A stretch of DNA of 40,076 nucleotides from Candidatus Poribacteria bacterium (GTDB lineage Bacteria; Poribacteria; WGA-4E; PCPOR2b). Made by a program: the position numbers and the translations under genes. The notes below the pieces were generated by a model. The model made no database searches and was not told the DNA's origin. It saw nothing but the letters and a program-made list of their open reading frames with translations. The stretch covers positions 1 through 40,076 of the forward strand of contig JAJECO010000011.1 in the NCBI GenBank assembly GCA_022822005.1, written 5' to 3'. This document shows, in pieces, positions 32,876 to 40,076 of the stretch; the first letter of the stretch is position 1, and each line of letters begins with the position of its first letter.

Positions 32876-34243
32876 TCAAACTTTAGCCCCAATTGCGCGT
32901 TCCAATCGTGCAACAGCGACGATGTAGTCATGAATGGCTTGCAGACGATTGACCTGCGCTTGTGTGTGGGACAACTCAACGTCCGTGAGCTCAACGCCAG
33001 TGATGAGTCCTGCTTCGTGTTGGACATTCGCAATACGCAATCCTTCCTCCGCTTGCTCGACAATGCCCTCTTGCGCCTCAATCAGTTTCTGCGCCGCTTC
33101 AAGATCAAAAACAGCTGACTTAACCTCAAGTCTGATACCGTCAACGAGTAGGTCTTTATTCGTCCGAATCTGGTCGAGACTCACCCGTGCTTGATTGATC
33201 CGTGCCCGTGTAGCGAATCCATCGAAAATGGGGAATTGAACCATCAATCCAACACTCCAAGAAGTATCAAACGCTTGACGCTCGCTGTCATTGAAGATGT
33301 AGTTGCCAAATGTGGAAACCCTCGGCTTATTCCCGGCTTTGGCAACCTTGACCTGCTTCTCACCCATCTGCTCTCGGATTTCGATTTGCCGAATCTCGGG
33401 CCGTCGCTCAAGTGCGGTTGCAATCGCCTGGTCAACTTTTACCGACTTCAGTTCAACGTGTAGGCTGCCATCTATTAAGACAGGAGCATCAAGCGGTAGT
33501 CCCAGTGTTAGTTTGAAGTTTTCTTCGGCGAGTTTGCTTTGGTTCTGCGCTTGGATAACCTGCGATCGAGTATTGACAACCTGGACGTTTGCGCGAATCA
33601 CTTCCAACCGGGTGGTAATGCCTGCGGCTTTCTGTTGTTGTGCAAGTTCAGAGCGTCTTTCAACTTGAGCCAATGATTGCTCAGCGACGTCAGCGAAAGC
33701 CTGCACCAACAGCACGCTGTGGAACGCTTGGCGAACCTTCAGCTCAATATCAAGTTGAACCGCTTCTAACGTTCGTTCCGCTGCCTGCTTGCCTAAAACT
33801 GCCTGCCGGTAAATATTGCCTAGTTGCCCCCATGTAAATAGGGGATACGTCGCCTGCGCACGTCCCTGAAAATTGTGTGTTGCACCCATTTCAATTTCGA
33901 TCGGTTCGGTGTCGGCTGGCAGCCCCCCAAGATTCAATGGGAAGTCTCCATCTAACACAATCGTCGGTAGATCGCCATCGAATGTGTAGCCGGTATCTAA
34001 CATCAGCTGCGGCAGCAACGCGGCACGGGCTTCTTTGACTTTCTCGTCGGCAAGTTCCACATCTTTCTGAGCGACTTGAAATTCACGGCTGTTGCTCAAA
34101 GCATAGCTAATACTTTGAGCAAGCGTGAAAGTTTGTACAGGTTCCTCTGTTGCTGCCGTCCCCCGATTAAGGGTGGAAACAAGAATCCAGCCAAGCGTTT
34201 GAAGTAACAAAACAACTCTAAGGTCGGTGCATTTCCTAAACAT
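32876..34243 (-). CDS. TolC-family outer-membrane efflux protein
   Basis: This outer-membrane channel works with an adaptor and a pump to expel compounds. I choose the ATG at 34243, which has AGGAG six bases upstream; the ATG two codons earlier abuts that motif. The 455-residue protein has a signal peptide (cut near GTAATEEP) and two repeats of the OEP family: residues about 35-225 begin FTLAQSISYALSNSREFQVAQ, and about 245-450 begin KVDQAIATALERRPEIRQIE. The spacing and the helix-rich sequence are typical of TolC trimers. A four-base overlap with the long reading frame of the adaptor and the shared direction support a common operon. Confidence 0.92.
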   Translation of the reverse strand: MFRKCTDLRVVLLLQTLGWILVSTLNRGTAATEEPVQTFTLAQSISYALSNSREFQVAQKDVELADEKVKEARAALLPQLMLDTGYTFDGDLPTIVLDGDFPLNLGGLPADTEPIEIEMGATHNFQGRAQATYPLFTWGQLGNIYRQAVLGKQAAERTLEAVQLDIELKVRQAFHSVLLVQAFADVAEQSLAQVERRSELAQQQKAAGITTRLEVIRANVQVVNTRSQVIQAQNQSKLAEENFKLTLGLPLDAPVLIDGSLHVELKSVKVDQAIATALERRPEIRQIEIREQMGEKQVKVAKAGNKPRVSTFGNYIFNDSERQAFDTSWSVGLMVQFPIFDGFATRARINQARVSLDQIRTNKDLLVDGIRLEVKSAVFDLEAAQKLIEAQEGIVEQAEEGLRIANVQHEAGLITGVELTDVELSHTQAQVNRLQAIHDYIVAVARLERAIGAKV

Positions 34244-34313
34244 ATACATCTCCTGATGTGTGGCGATGCGTAAATGGTCAGGAGTTCACTGTGGATTCAT
34301 CAAAACGAGTATG

Positions 34314-34364
34314 TGAGGCGGTGAGGGAACGAGAGTTTTACTGATACACTCCCTCATCGCCTCA
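34314..34364. terminator. Strong 15-bp stem-loop after ctaD
   Basis: Positions 34314-34328 pair with 34350-34364 over 15 bp, with a single G-T pair, around a 21-base loop. It lies 61 bases after the ctaD stop and before the TolC gene, both on the minus strand. No T-run follows, so it may act as a rho-assisted terminator or mRNA-stabilising hairpin that separates the oxidase and efflux units. Confidence 0.55.
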
Positions 34365-34425
34365 AAGTAATGAGCGGTTGAACAATCTGGAAACGCTATC
34401 CCCATTAACTCGCGTCAACGGTTCC

Positions 34426-36294
34426 TTAGTCTGCCGTGGCTCCGGCAGGGACAGGCTCACCCTCACCGTGCTCCGATTCGCCGTTCGGCTGCGTCTGCGG
34501 AATCCAATCTGCCTCAGCATCGGGAACACTGTACTCATAGGGACCGTGATATACGTGCGGAATCGCATCGAAATTGCCATGAGGCACAGGTGTTGGTGCA
34601 TGCCATTCGAGAGTCGTCGCTTGCCAGGGATTCTGTTCAGCGACTTTCCCGCGGAATATACTCCAGAACACATTGATTAGCAGCAAAAACTGAGCCACAC
34701 CCAAAATAAATGCACAGACTGTAATAAACACATTTATCGGTTGTGCAGATATCGGTTGCATTTGTTGTAAGAATTCATACTGCATCGGGTTGGCGATCCG
34801 TCGCATGTGTCCCCCAACACCGAGGATGTGCATCGGGAAAAAGACACCGTTAAAAGCGAGGAATGAGATCCAGAAATGGATCTTGCCAAGGGTCGCATTC
34901 ATGTGTCGTCCATACATTTTGGGGAACCAGTAGAAAATACCGCCAAAGATAGCGAAGACGCTCCCACCAAAGACAACATAATGGATATGCGCAACGATGA
35001 AGTATGTATCGTGGATGTAGATGTCTACCGGCGCATTTGCCATAAAGATACCGCTGAGACCGCCAATGACAAACATCGAGATAAAAGCGAGTACGTTTAG
35101 CATCGGCACAGTGAATCGGATCGACGCACGGTGCAGGGTACCGAGCCAATTAAAGGTTTTGATTGCCGAAGGAACGGCGATTAACATGGTAGTGGTCATG
35201 AAACTCAATCCCAATGCCGGGTTCATCCCGCTCTGGAACATGTGGTGTCCCCATACAATCCAACTGAGAAAGGCGATCGCTATCATAGCAAAGACCATTG
35301 ACTTATATCCGAAGATCGGCTTTCTGGCAAAGACAGGGAGCATTTCGGACGCCATACCCATGCCGGGCAGAATGAGGATATACACCTCTGGATGCGCAAA
35401 GAACCAGAAGAGATGCTGCCATAGTAACGGTTCGCCACCACCTGCCGCAGCAAAGAACGAAGTTCCTGCCATCCGGTCAAAGAGGATCAGCGCGAGCGCG
35501 GAAGCGACAACAGGGAATGCGAGCAGTAGAAGAATTGCCACGATAAAGAGCGCCCAAATCGCAAGCGGGAGACGGAACCAGGTCATGCCCGGTGCACGCA
35601 TGTTGATAATCGTGGTAATATAGTTGATAGACCCCATCAGCGAGGAGATACCCATAACAATGAGGCTGATACACCAGAGATTCTGTCCCCAATCCACGCC
35701 GCTAAGCTCAGGGACTGAAGAGAGCGGCGCGTAGCCAGTCCAGCCCGCAGCGGCATGACCACTGGGGACAAAGAATCCAGCCATCATGATAATAGTTCCC
35801 AGTATATTGGACCAGAAGGAGAGCATATTCAGGACCGGGAAAGCCATATCCCTGGTCCCAATCATCAGTGGGATGAGGAAATTACCGAACGCACCAACGA
35901 GTAGCGGCACAACGACGAAGAAAACCATGATGGTGGCATGCATTGTGAACAGTGAATTGAAAAACGCTGGGTCTATCACGCCGCTGGGCATGTTAGTCTC
36001 TAACCACGTTTCTTTATCGTCATCGAACCGTTCTTCCCACTTTCGGTCTGCCGCGGTTGTAACCTCGCCTTCCTCCTGATACGCTTTGGAGACCCCAATA
36101 ATAGGGAGAGGCTTGTCGGGCCAAGCAAGTTGCCAACGGAAAAGCATCGCAAGTCCGCCCCCGACCATGAACATAATCAGGCCGAAGATCAGGAACTGCT
36201 TACCGATCATTTTATGATCAAGCGAAAAGATGTATTTACTAACAAAACTCTCTTCATGATGATGATCATGAGATTCATGTGCGTGATCATTCAT
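34426..36294 (-). CDS. ctaD: Cytochrome c oxidase subunit I
   Basis: This is the catalytic subunit of an A-type haem-copper oxidase, reducing O2 to water and pumping protons. The 622-residue protein has about 12 helices. Haem and CuB ligands are visible: the low-spin haem histidine in LFTMHATIMVFF, the HPEVY motif with the CuB histidine, the cross-linkable tyrosine and the K-pathway entry (WFFAHPEVYILILPG), the CuB pair in WGHHMF, and the haem pair in FIVAHIHYVVFGG. The D-pathway region GNFLIPLMIGTRDMAFP is present, which makes it an A1-type pump. The N-terminus is histidine-rich (HAHESHDHHHEE), possibly a copper-holding tail. AAGGAGT nine bases upstream supports the start. ctaC precedes it by 24 bases. 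Confidence 0.97.
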   Translation of the reverse strand: MNDHAHESHDHHHEESFVSKYIFSLDHKMIGKQFLIFGLIMFMVGGGLAMLFRWQLAWPDKPLPIIGVSKAYQEEGEVTTAADRKWEERFDDDKETWLETNMPSGVIDPAFFNSLFTMHATIMVFFVVVPLLVGAFGNFLIPLMIGTRDMAFPVLNMLSFWSNILGTIIMMAGFFVPSGHAAAGWTGYAPLSSVPELSGVDWGQNLWCISLIVMGISSLMGSINYITTIINMRAPGMTWFRLPLAIWALFIVAILLLLAFPVVASALALILFDRMAGTSFFAAAGGGEPLLWQHLFWFFAHPEVYILILPGMGMASEMLPVFARKPIFGYKSMVFAMIAIAFLSWIVWGHHMFQSGMNPALGLSFMTTTMLIAVPSAIKTFNWLGTLHRASIRFTVPMLNVLAFISMFVIGGLSGIFMANAPVDIYIHDTYFIVAHIHYVVFGGSVFAIFGGIFYWFPKMYGRHMNATLGKIHFWISFLAFNGVFFPMHILGVGGHMRRIANPMQYEFLQQMQPISAQPINVFITVCAFILGVAQFLLLINVFWSIFRGKVAEQNPWQATTLEWHAPTPVPHGNFDAIPHVYHGPYEYSVPDAEADWIPQTQPNGESEHGEGEPVPAGATAD

Positions 36295-36318
36295 TCTATA
36301 TCGACTCCTTTCTTTCGA

Positions 36319-36999
36319 TTATTCTGTCCATCTTTCATTTTTCCATGCTTCGTAATCTTCAGCCGTGTGGACGGTGAGGTATCCGAGCATCCCGGAGTGT
36401 CCAAAACCACAGAGCTCAGCGCAGGGGATTTCATACGTGCCCGGTTTCGTTGCTTCAAACCACATGTTTATAAACCTACCGGGAAGGGCATCCTGCTTGA
36501 GTCTAAGCTGAGGGACAAAGAAGCTATGAATAACATCATCGGCCGTGAGCCTGATATGCACGACCTCATTGACGGGGACGTGCAGTTGGTTCTCAAGCTG
36601 TAGGTCATCGTCGGTGCCCCATTCGCCATCGGGTCCCGGGTAGGTCATGTCCCAGTTAAATTGTTTCCCGTTCACCTGAACGACAGCACCGGGGTTGCCG
36701 GGAAACTTGGAAGGGAATTTAATATCATTCCATTGTGGCAAGCTCAACATTGCGAGTCCGAACACAATGACGGTGGTAGCAGCGGTCCACACAATTTCAA
36801 GGGTTGTGCTACCCTCAATGTACTCCGCTTTACGACCTTCTTGGAAACGGTACTTGATGATGAAGACGATAAGGACCGCCATAACAGCTACAAAAACAAT
36901 GGCAGTAATCCAGTAGATTAAGATAAAGAGGTTATCCACCCCTTGTCCAAAAGTTGAGACATTCTCTGGAAGCCATGCAGGAAAATTCAGCCACTTCAT
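36319..36999 (-). CDS. ctaC: Cytochrome c oxidase subunit II
   Basis: This subunit receives electrons from cytochrome c at its binuclear CuA centre in the periplasm. I choose the ATG at 36999, with AGGAG six bases upstream, giving 226 residues; the frame extends further upstream to 37233 but would run into the ABC permease gene. Two helices (about 22-45 and 66-85) precede the cupredoxin domain. The CuA motif C-x3-C-x3-H-x2-M is complete (C193, C197, H201, M204 in CAELCGFGHSGM), with the other histidine ligand in DVIHSFFVPQ. No cytochrome c domain is fused to it. It is followed by ctaD and preceded by an ABC exporter. Confidence 0.95.
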   Translation of the reverse strand: MKWLNFPAWLPENVSTFGQGVDNLFILIYWITAIVFVAVMAVLIVFIIKYRFQEGRKAEYIEGSTTLEIVWTAATTVIVFGLAMLSLPQWNDIKFPSKFPGNPGAVVQVNGKQFNWDMTYPGPDGEWGTDDDLQLENQLHVPVNEVVHIRLTADDVIHSFFVPQLRLKQDALPGRFINMWFEATKPGTYEIPCAELCGFGHSGMLGYLTVHTAEDYEAWKNERWTE

Positions 37000-37043
37000 T
37001 AAGAGCTCCTTTCTAAACTGCTGAATTTGTAGGTCAATCTCTT

Positions 37044-37838
37044 TCACGCTGCATTCGGACGGCGATGTGCGGTTAAAGCAGCGCCCAAATATGTTACAAC
37101 ACAGAACAAGCCAGTAACGAGCAGCGATAACGTGAGTTGAGGAATCTCCTGAGAGATCGTGGATGCGTTGAAATACAAACAACGACGCAAGGCTGCAATT
37201 CCGTAGGTGAGTGGGTTCAACTTCATCGTCCACTCAAGCAATAGCGGCACACCAGATACGGGGAAGAAGGCACCGGAGAGCAGCCAAATAGGGATGAGGA
37301 TAAGATTCATAATCGCATGAAAACCCTGTGTTGAATCCATTCGCCATGCGATAATTAATCCTAAGTTTGTCAGACCAAAGGACAGGGTCAACATCACACC
37401 GAGTGTTGAGAACACAGAAAAGGGATTCAACGGCACACCCACCATCGGTGCGAGAAACAGTAAGAGGGCACCCTGAAAGAGTGCCAAAGTTGTACCGCCA
37501 AGGGATTGTCCCAGCACGACAACAGATCTTGAAACTGGCGCGACAAGCACACCTTGTAGAAAACCCTCTCGACGGTCTTGAACGATTGAGATTGTCGCGA
37601 AAATTGTTGTAAACAGCAGCGCGAGCGTGATGATACCAGGGTAAAAATATTCTATGTAGCTCGTTCCTTCAGGAACACCGGGAGGATTGAATGAAGCGTT
37701 TAGTCCGCCTCCCAAAAGCAGCCAAAAAATCAGTGGTTGCGCAATCGCGCTCACTAGGCGGCTCCGTTGGCGCAGAAACCGGATAATTTCACGCCACCAA
37801 ATCGTCGCCACAGGAAGTAAGAATTTTGCTATTAACAA
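37044..37838 (-). CDS. ABC-2 type transporter permease
   Basis: This is the membrane half of an ABC exporter. The 264-residue protein has six helices and the ABC-2 signature region: the elbow WWREIIRFLRQRSRLVSAIAQPLIFWLLLG, the coupling segment VQDRREGFLQGVLVAPVSR and the later PVSGVPLLLEWTMKLNPLTYGI. It resembles DrrB/NodJ-like permeases. The frame begins with TTG and no clear Shine-Dalgarno is seen, so the start is uncertain by a few codons. The ATPase gene ends 16 bases upstream. It lies directly upstream of ctaC, and similar ABC-2 pairs are found beside oxidase assembly genes in other bacteria as I recall. The substrate is unknown. Confidence 0.88.
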   Translation of the reverse strand: MLIAKFLLPVATIWWREIIRFLRQRSRLVSAIAQPLIFWLLLGGGLNASFNPPGVPEGTSYIEYFYPGIITLALLFTTIFATISIVQDRREGFLQGVLVAPVSRSVVVLGQSLGGTTLALFQGALLLFLAPMVGVPLNPFSVFSTLGVMLTLSFGLTNLGLIIAWRMDSTQGFHAIMNLILIPIWLLSGAFFPVSGVPLLLEWTMKLNPLTYGIAALRRCLYFNASTISQEIPQLTLSLLVTGLFCVVTYLGAALTAHRRPNAA

Positions 37839-37854
37839 AGTTCAGTGGATGTTG

Positions 37855-38808
37855 TCAAATGTGGTTGCTTTTCAATACTTCTGAATTTTCGTTGACCTTG
37901 TCTTCTGCGAAGTGCCGCCCGGTAAGTTTGATGAAAACATCTTCCAGCGTCGGCTTTGCAAAACGCACGGATTGAATTTCGCTTGGAAAAGCAGCGACCA
38001 CATCCCGAACAAATTCATGTCCGTTGTGGCATTCAATGCGCAGCGTTCCCTCGATTAAAGCAACCCCATACCCAAACTGTTGGTCAATTTTCGGTGCGAG
38101 CTGCTCTGGTACTGGAGAATCAACAATGACAATATCTCCACTGACCTGCCTTTTCAACTCGTCGGGTGTTCCAACAGCGGTCAACTTTCCCTCGTTGAGA
38201 ATCCCAACGCGGTCACACGCTTCAGCATCGCCCAAAATGTGCGTTGTCAAAACCACCGTTGTTTCCTGCAAGTCAGCTAAATAGGTTCTGAAACTTCGGC
38301 GTGCCCCAGGATCGAGACCAGTGCTCGGTTCATCCAACAGCAAGAGTTTCGGTCTGTGGAGAGTTGCCTTTGCAAGCTCCACGCGTCGCTGTAAGCCACC
38401 AGAGAGTGTTTCCACCCGCTCATCAGCGCGATCCGTCAGTTCAAATTGGTCAAGCGTTTCTTGGATTCGCTGCTTCAGTGTGTTACCACGCAGTGCGTAC
38501 AGATGACCGTGATGTCGGAGATTCTCTGTGACCGTGAGCTTTTGATCCAGACTTGGATGCTGAAAAACCACACCTAGATACTGCCTGATGCTCTGTAATC
38601 CGCTGCCAAGTTGATGACCAAGAATATTGACCGCAGCCGGATCAGCCGGAATCAGGGTGGAGAGTATCTTGAAAAGTGTGGTTTTACCGCTGCCATTTGG
38701 GCCTAGAAACCCAAAGACTTCCCCTTGCGAAATGCTAAAGGTTACATCTGCAAGTGCACGTCGAGTCCCGTAAGCGTAGGACAGGTTCTCGACTTTGACA
38801 GGGAACAT
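37855..38808 (-). CDS. ABC-2 type transporter ATP-binding protein
   Basis: This cytoplasmic ATPase powers the neighbouring permease. The 317-residue protein has Walker A GPNGSGKTT, a Q-loop in VVFQHPSLDQKLTVTENL, the signature LSGGLQRRVELAKA, Walker B LLLLDEPSTGLD and the switch histidine in LTTHILGDAEACDRVG. About 90 further residues after the ATPase domain form the C-terminal extension common in DrrA/CcmA-like exporters. The short gap to the permease marks an operon pair. Exporters of this type move lipids, drugs or haem-related compounds; the cox neighbourhood hints at an assembly role, but that is inference. Confidence 0.92.
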   Translation of the reverse strand: MFPVKVENLSYAYGTRRALADVTFSISQGEVFGFLGPNGSGKTTLFKILSTLIPADPAAVNILGHQLGSGLQSIRQYLGVVFQHPSLDQKLTVTENLRHHGHLYALRGNTLKQRIQETLDQFELTDRADERVETLSGGLQRRVELAKATLHRPKLLLLDEPSTGLDPGARRSFRTYLADLQETTVVLTTHILGDAEACDRVGILNEGKLTAVGTPDELKRQVSGDIVIVDSPVPEQLAPKIDQQFGYGVALIEGTLRIECHNGHEFVRDVVAAFPSEIQSVRFAKPTLEDVFIKLTGRHFAEDKVNENSEVLKSNHI

Positions 38809-38822
38809 CTTCCCTCATTTGC

Positions 38823-39605
38823 TTATTTTAGCGCGAGTGTAAAGTCTTGGGTAACCGTTCCTCCGGCTTCAACAGTCACTGAAACAGGTTCGGCTTTATT
38901 TGTACCACAGGCCTCTTGCCAATACGCTAACTTATAGGTTCCCGGTGGGACATTCTCAAGCGTATATTTCCCATTCTCGTCGGTAACTGCAAAATAGGGA
39001 TGGGGGATATACGCGATCCAAGCTTTCATCCACCCGTGCACATCACATTTAACAGCCACGGGTCCTTCCGCTTTCTTTACTGCCTTAACATTCATCTTCC
39101 GTCGAGTTCCCGGCTGCGATTTATTGAACGCAGGATTCGTCGAACTAAAGATATGAACGTTATGGTTGATTCTGTCGGGATTAATCATGGTCAATCGTTT
39201 CCCGACCGGTAGGAGGCGCACGTGTGGATTAAAATGGCATCCTTTCTGGTCAATTTCGTATTTAGCATCGCTTGGAAAATCCGCTCCTGATGAGATGTCG
39301 GTTAGATAAACGATGGTGTTTTGCAGACCATTTCCTTCACCAAGAACAATTGATTCATCGAACTTGTCGGTCTTACCACAAACTTGCGCATCTTTGGTAA
39401 TTTCCAGCTTTTTCATCTCAGGCGCGGCACCATCAAATTTTACCATCCCACTGATAGTACCGCCGTTAGAGACACTCATTGCTTTATAGGAAGCCGGGAA
39501 GACCAGCGATTCAACCTCTTCGTCTCCACCGGCAGCGACAGCTGTGGTAACGCAAACACATGCAATGAGCAGGGTTAGGATTGTAACAACTTTGGTTTTC
39601 ATCAT
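38823..39605 (-). CDS. Secreted cupredoxin-like protein with carboxypeptidase-regulatory domain
   Basis: The 260-residue protein has a signal peptide (about 1-25, cut near AVAA) and no other helix, so it is periplasmic. Residues 48-130 look like a beta sandwich (GGTISGMVKFDGAAPEMKKL) and 130-200 like a plastocyanin-type fold: a histidine pair in RINHNVHIFSS and the loop C-D-V-H-G-W-M (VKCDVHGWMKAWIAYIPHP). A C-x2-H-x2-M spacing with an upstream histidine is the arrangement of type 1 copper ligands. The end (TDENGKYTLENVPPGTYKLAYW) is a carboxypeptidase-regulatory-like domain. AAGGAG precedes two adjacent ATG codons, of which the second has the better spacing. It lies next to oxidase genes, so a copper electron carrier is plausible. 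Confidence 0.8.
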   Translation of the reverse strand: MMKTKVVTILTLLIACVCVTTAVAAGGDEEVESLVFPASYKAMSVSNGGTISGMVKFDGAAPEMKKLEITKDAQVCGKTDKFDESIVLGEGNGLQNTIVYLTDISSGADFPSDAKYEIDQKGCHFNPHVRLLPVGKRLTMINPDRINHNVHIFSSTNPAFNKSQPGTRRKMNVKAVKKAEGPVAVKCDVHGWMKAWIAYIPHPYFAVTDENGKYTLENVPPGTYKLAYWQEACGTNKAEPVSVTVEAGGTVTQDFTLALK

Positions 39606-39704
39606 TGAACTCCTTTTGAAATTATTGTTGAAACAGGTTATAAGTGAGAGGAACCATATCTGATTGCTTCAAATACAGTTAAGACATTTGAACTTTCTTC
39701 CTAT

Positions 39705-39725
39705 AAGAGAAATTTTCTCTTTTTT
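39705..39725. repeat. AT-rich hairpin with T-run
   Basis: AAGAGAA pairs with TTCTCTT across a 3-base loop, and T residues continue to 39725 on the plus strand. It lies between the partial haem-binding gene and the cupredoxin-like gene, both on the minus strand, so its orientation as a terminator does not match the genes. It might slow transcription in either direction. Confidence 0.35.
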
Positions 39726-39763
39726 ATGATTTACCTCTCATTTGTTGCAGTTGAACAGTATTC

Positions 39764-40076
39764 TTATGTATCTTGTCGTCTCCTGACGCTATTTTTCAAA
39801 CCGAAAAGGAGGCCAACAGAAATAAGGGCAACTAGTGGCGGATAGACGAATCGCCTGTTCGATGGAACAGGATCAAGCACGAATGTGTACCACGTTGAAA
39901 TTGCTCGCTTCGTTTTTACATCACCATTCGAACCATCCCATGCAGAAAAAGCGATGGGTATAAAGACACCCGGTGTAAACTGGACGTCATTTCTTTTATC
40001 CTCAGTGGTGAGCGATCTTTTAACCCATAGTTGATATTGTCCATCTTTGTATACACTCTCAGCCTGTATTGGGCTT
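39764..40076 (-). CDS. C-terminal part of an ethylbenzene-dehydrogenase-type haem-binding protein (partial)
   Basis: A minus-strand reading frame enters from the window edge and runs 103 codons to a TAA at 39764-39766; no start is inside the window. The visible part contains QLWVKRSLTTED, FTPGVFIPIAFSAWDGSNGD and AISTWYTFVL, which match by eye the end of EB_dh domains (gamma subunits of DMSO-reductase-type enzymes and related b-type cytochromes). A single hydrophobic helix (VYPPLVALISVGLLFGL) and a basic tail (KNSVRRRQDT) follow, so the domain is periplasmic and anchored at its C-terminus. Such proteins bind haem b and pass electrons. It would lie upstream of the cupredoxin-like gene in a common direction. 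Confidence 0.7.
   Translation of the reverse strand, partial: SPIQAESVYKDGQYQLWVKRSLTTEDKRNDVQFTPGVFIPIAFSAWDGSNGDVKTKRAISTWYTFVLDPVPSNRRFVYPPLVALISVGLLFGLKNSVRRRQDT

Noticed and set aside
1-40076. CRISPR arrays, tRNA or rRNA genes, and insertion sequences
   Set aside because: I found no regularly spaced direct repeats, no cloverleaf-like segments, no rRNA-like stretch and no transposase or integrase reading frame.

Overview
The window is a dense bacterial chromosome segment with no rRNA, tRNA, CRISPR array or insertion sequence that I can see. The ECF sigma factor fused to carboxypeptidase-regulatory and thioredoxin-like domains, the LVIVD-type lipoprotein, the repeated PCP_red domains and the type-F-like succinate dehydrogenase suggest Candidatus Poribacteria or a close relative. 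This assignment rests on remembered protein style, not on a marker gene. The cell is a double-membraned, aerobically respiring heterotroph: it has TolC, lipoproteins and an A-type haem-copper oxidase.

Layout. (1) 307-5174 (+): a general amino-acid ABC importer (aapJ, a lipoprotein gene, aapQ, aapM, aapP), followed by a cold-shock gene with its own promoter and terminator. (2) 5942-12164 (-): an eight-gene co-directional run, in transcription order a two-domain UspA, an Mrp/NBP35 ATPase, a zinc-ribbon/PCP_red protein, a CopD-like membrane protein, a radical SAM/SPASM protein ending in PCP_red, a coiled-coil/PCP_red protein, a BrxF-like P-loop ATPase and a TPR protein. A perfect FNR-type palindrome lies upstream of the first gene and a terminator follows the last. 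(3) 12668-16836 (+): the sigma-factor fusion and a lipoprotein. (4) 16997-40076 (-): a Usp-Usp-PCP_red-rubredoxin-PCP_red-PCP_red protein; fumC; sdhB, sdhA and sdhC; sco; cytochrome oxidase subunits IV and III plus a second subunit III-like protein; small membrane proteins; ctaB and ctaA; an efflux locus whose RND pump survives only as a C-terminal piece; ctaD and ctaC; an ABC-2 exporter; a cupredoxin-like protein; and the end of a haem-binding ethylbenzene-dehydrogenase-type protein cut by the window edge.

How it fits together. Region 4 encodes much of an aerobic electron-transport chain: complex II, fumarase, the terminal oxidase, haem A synthesis and copper delivery. Region 2 is the best candidate for an undescribed system. 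Four proteins in or near it carry six copies of a small domain known from the C-terminus of the protochlorophyllide reductase subunit BchB, alongside an AhbC/AhbD/NirJ-like radical SAM enzyme, an Fe-S carrier ATPase and an oxygen-type regulatory site. I infer an oxygen-responsive tetrapyrrole or Fe-S module, possibly serving the neighbouring haem-dependent respiratory chain. That function is a hypothesis.
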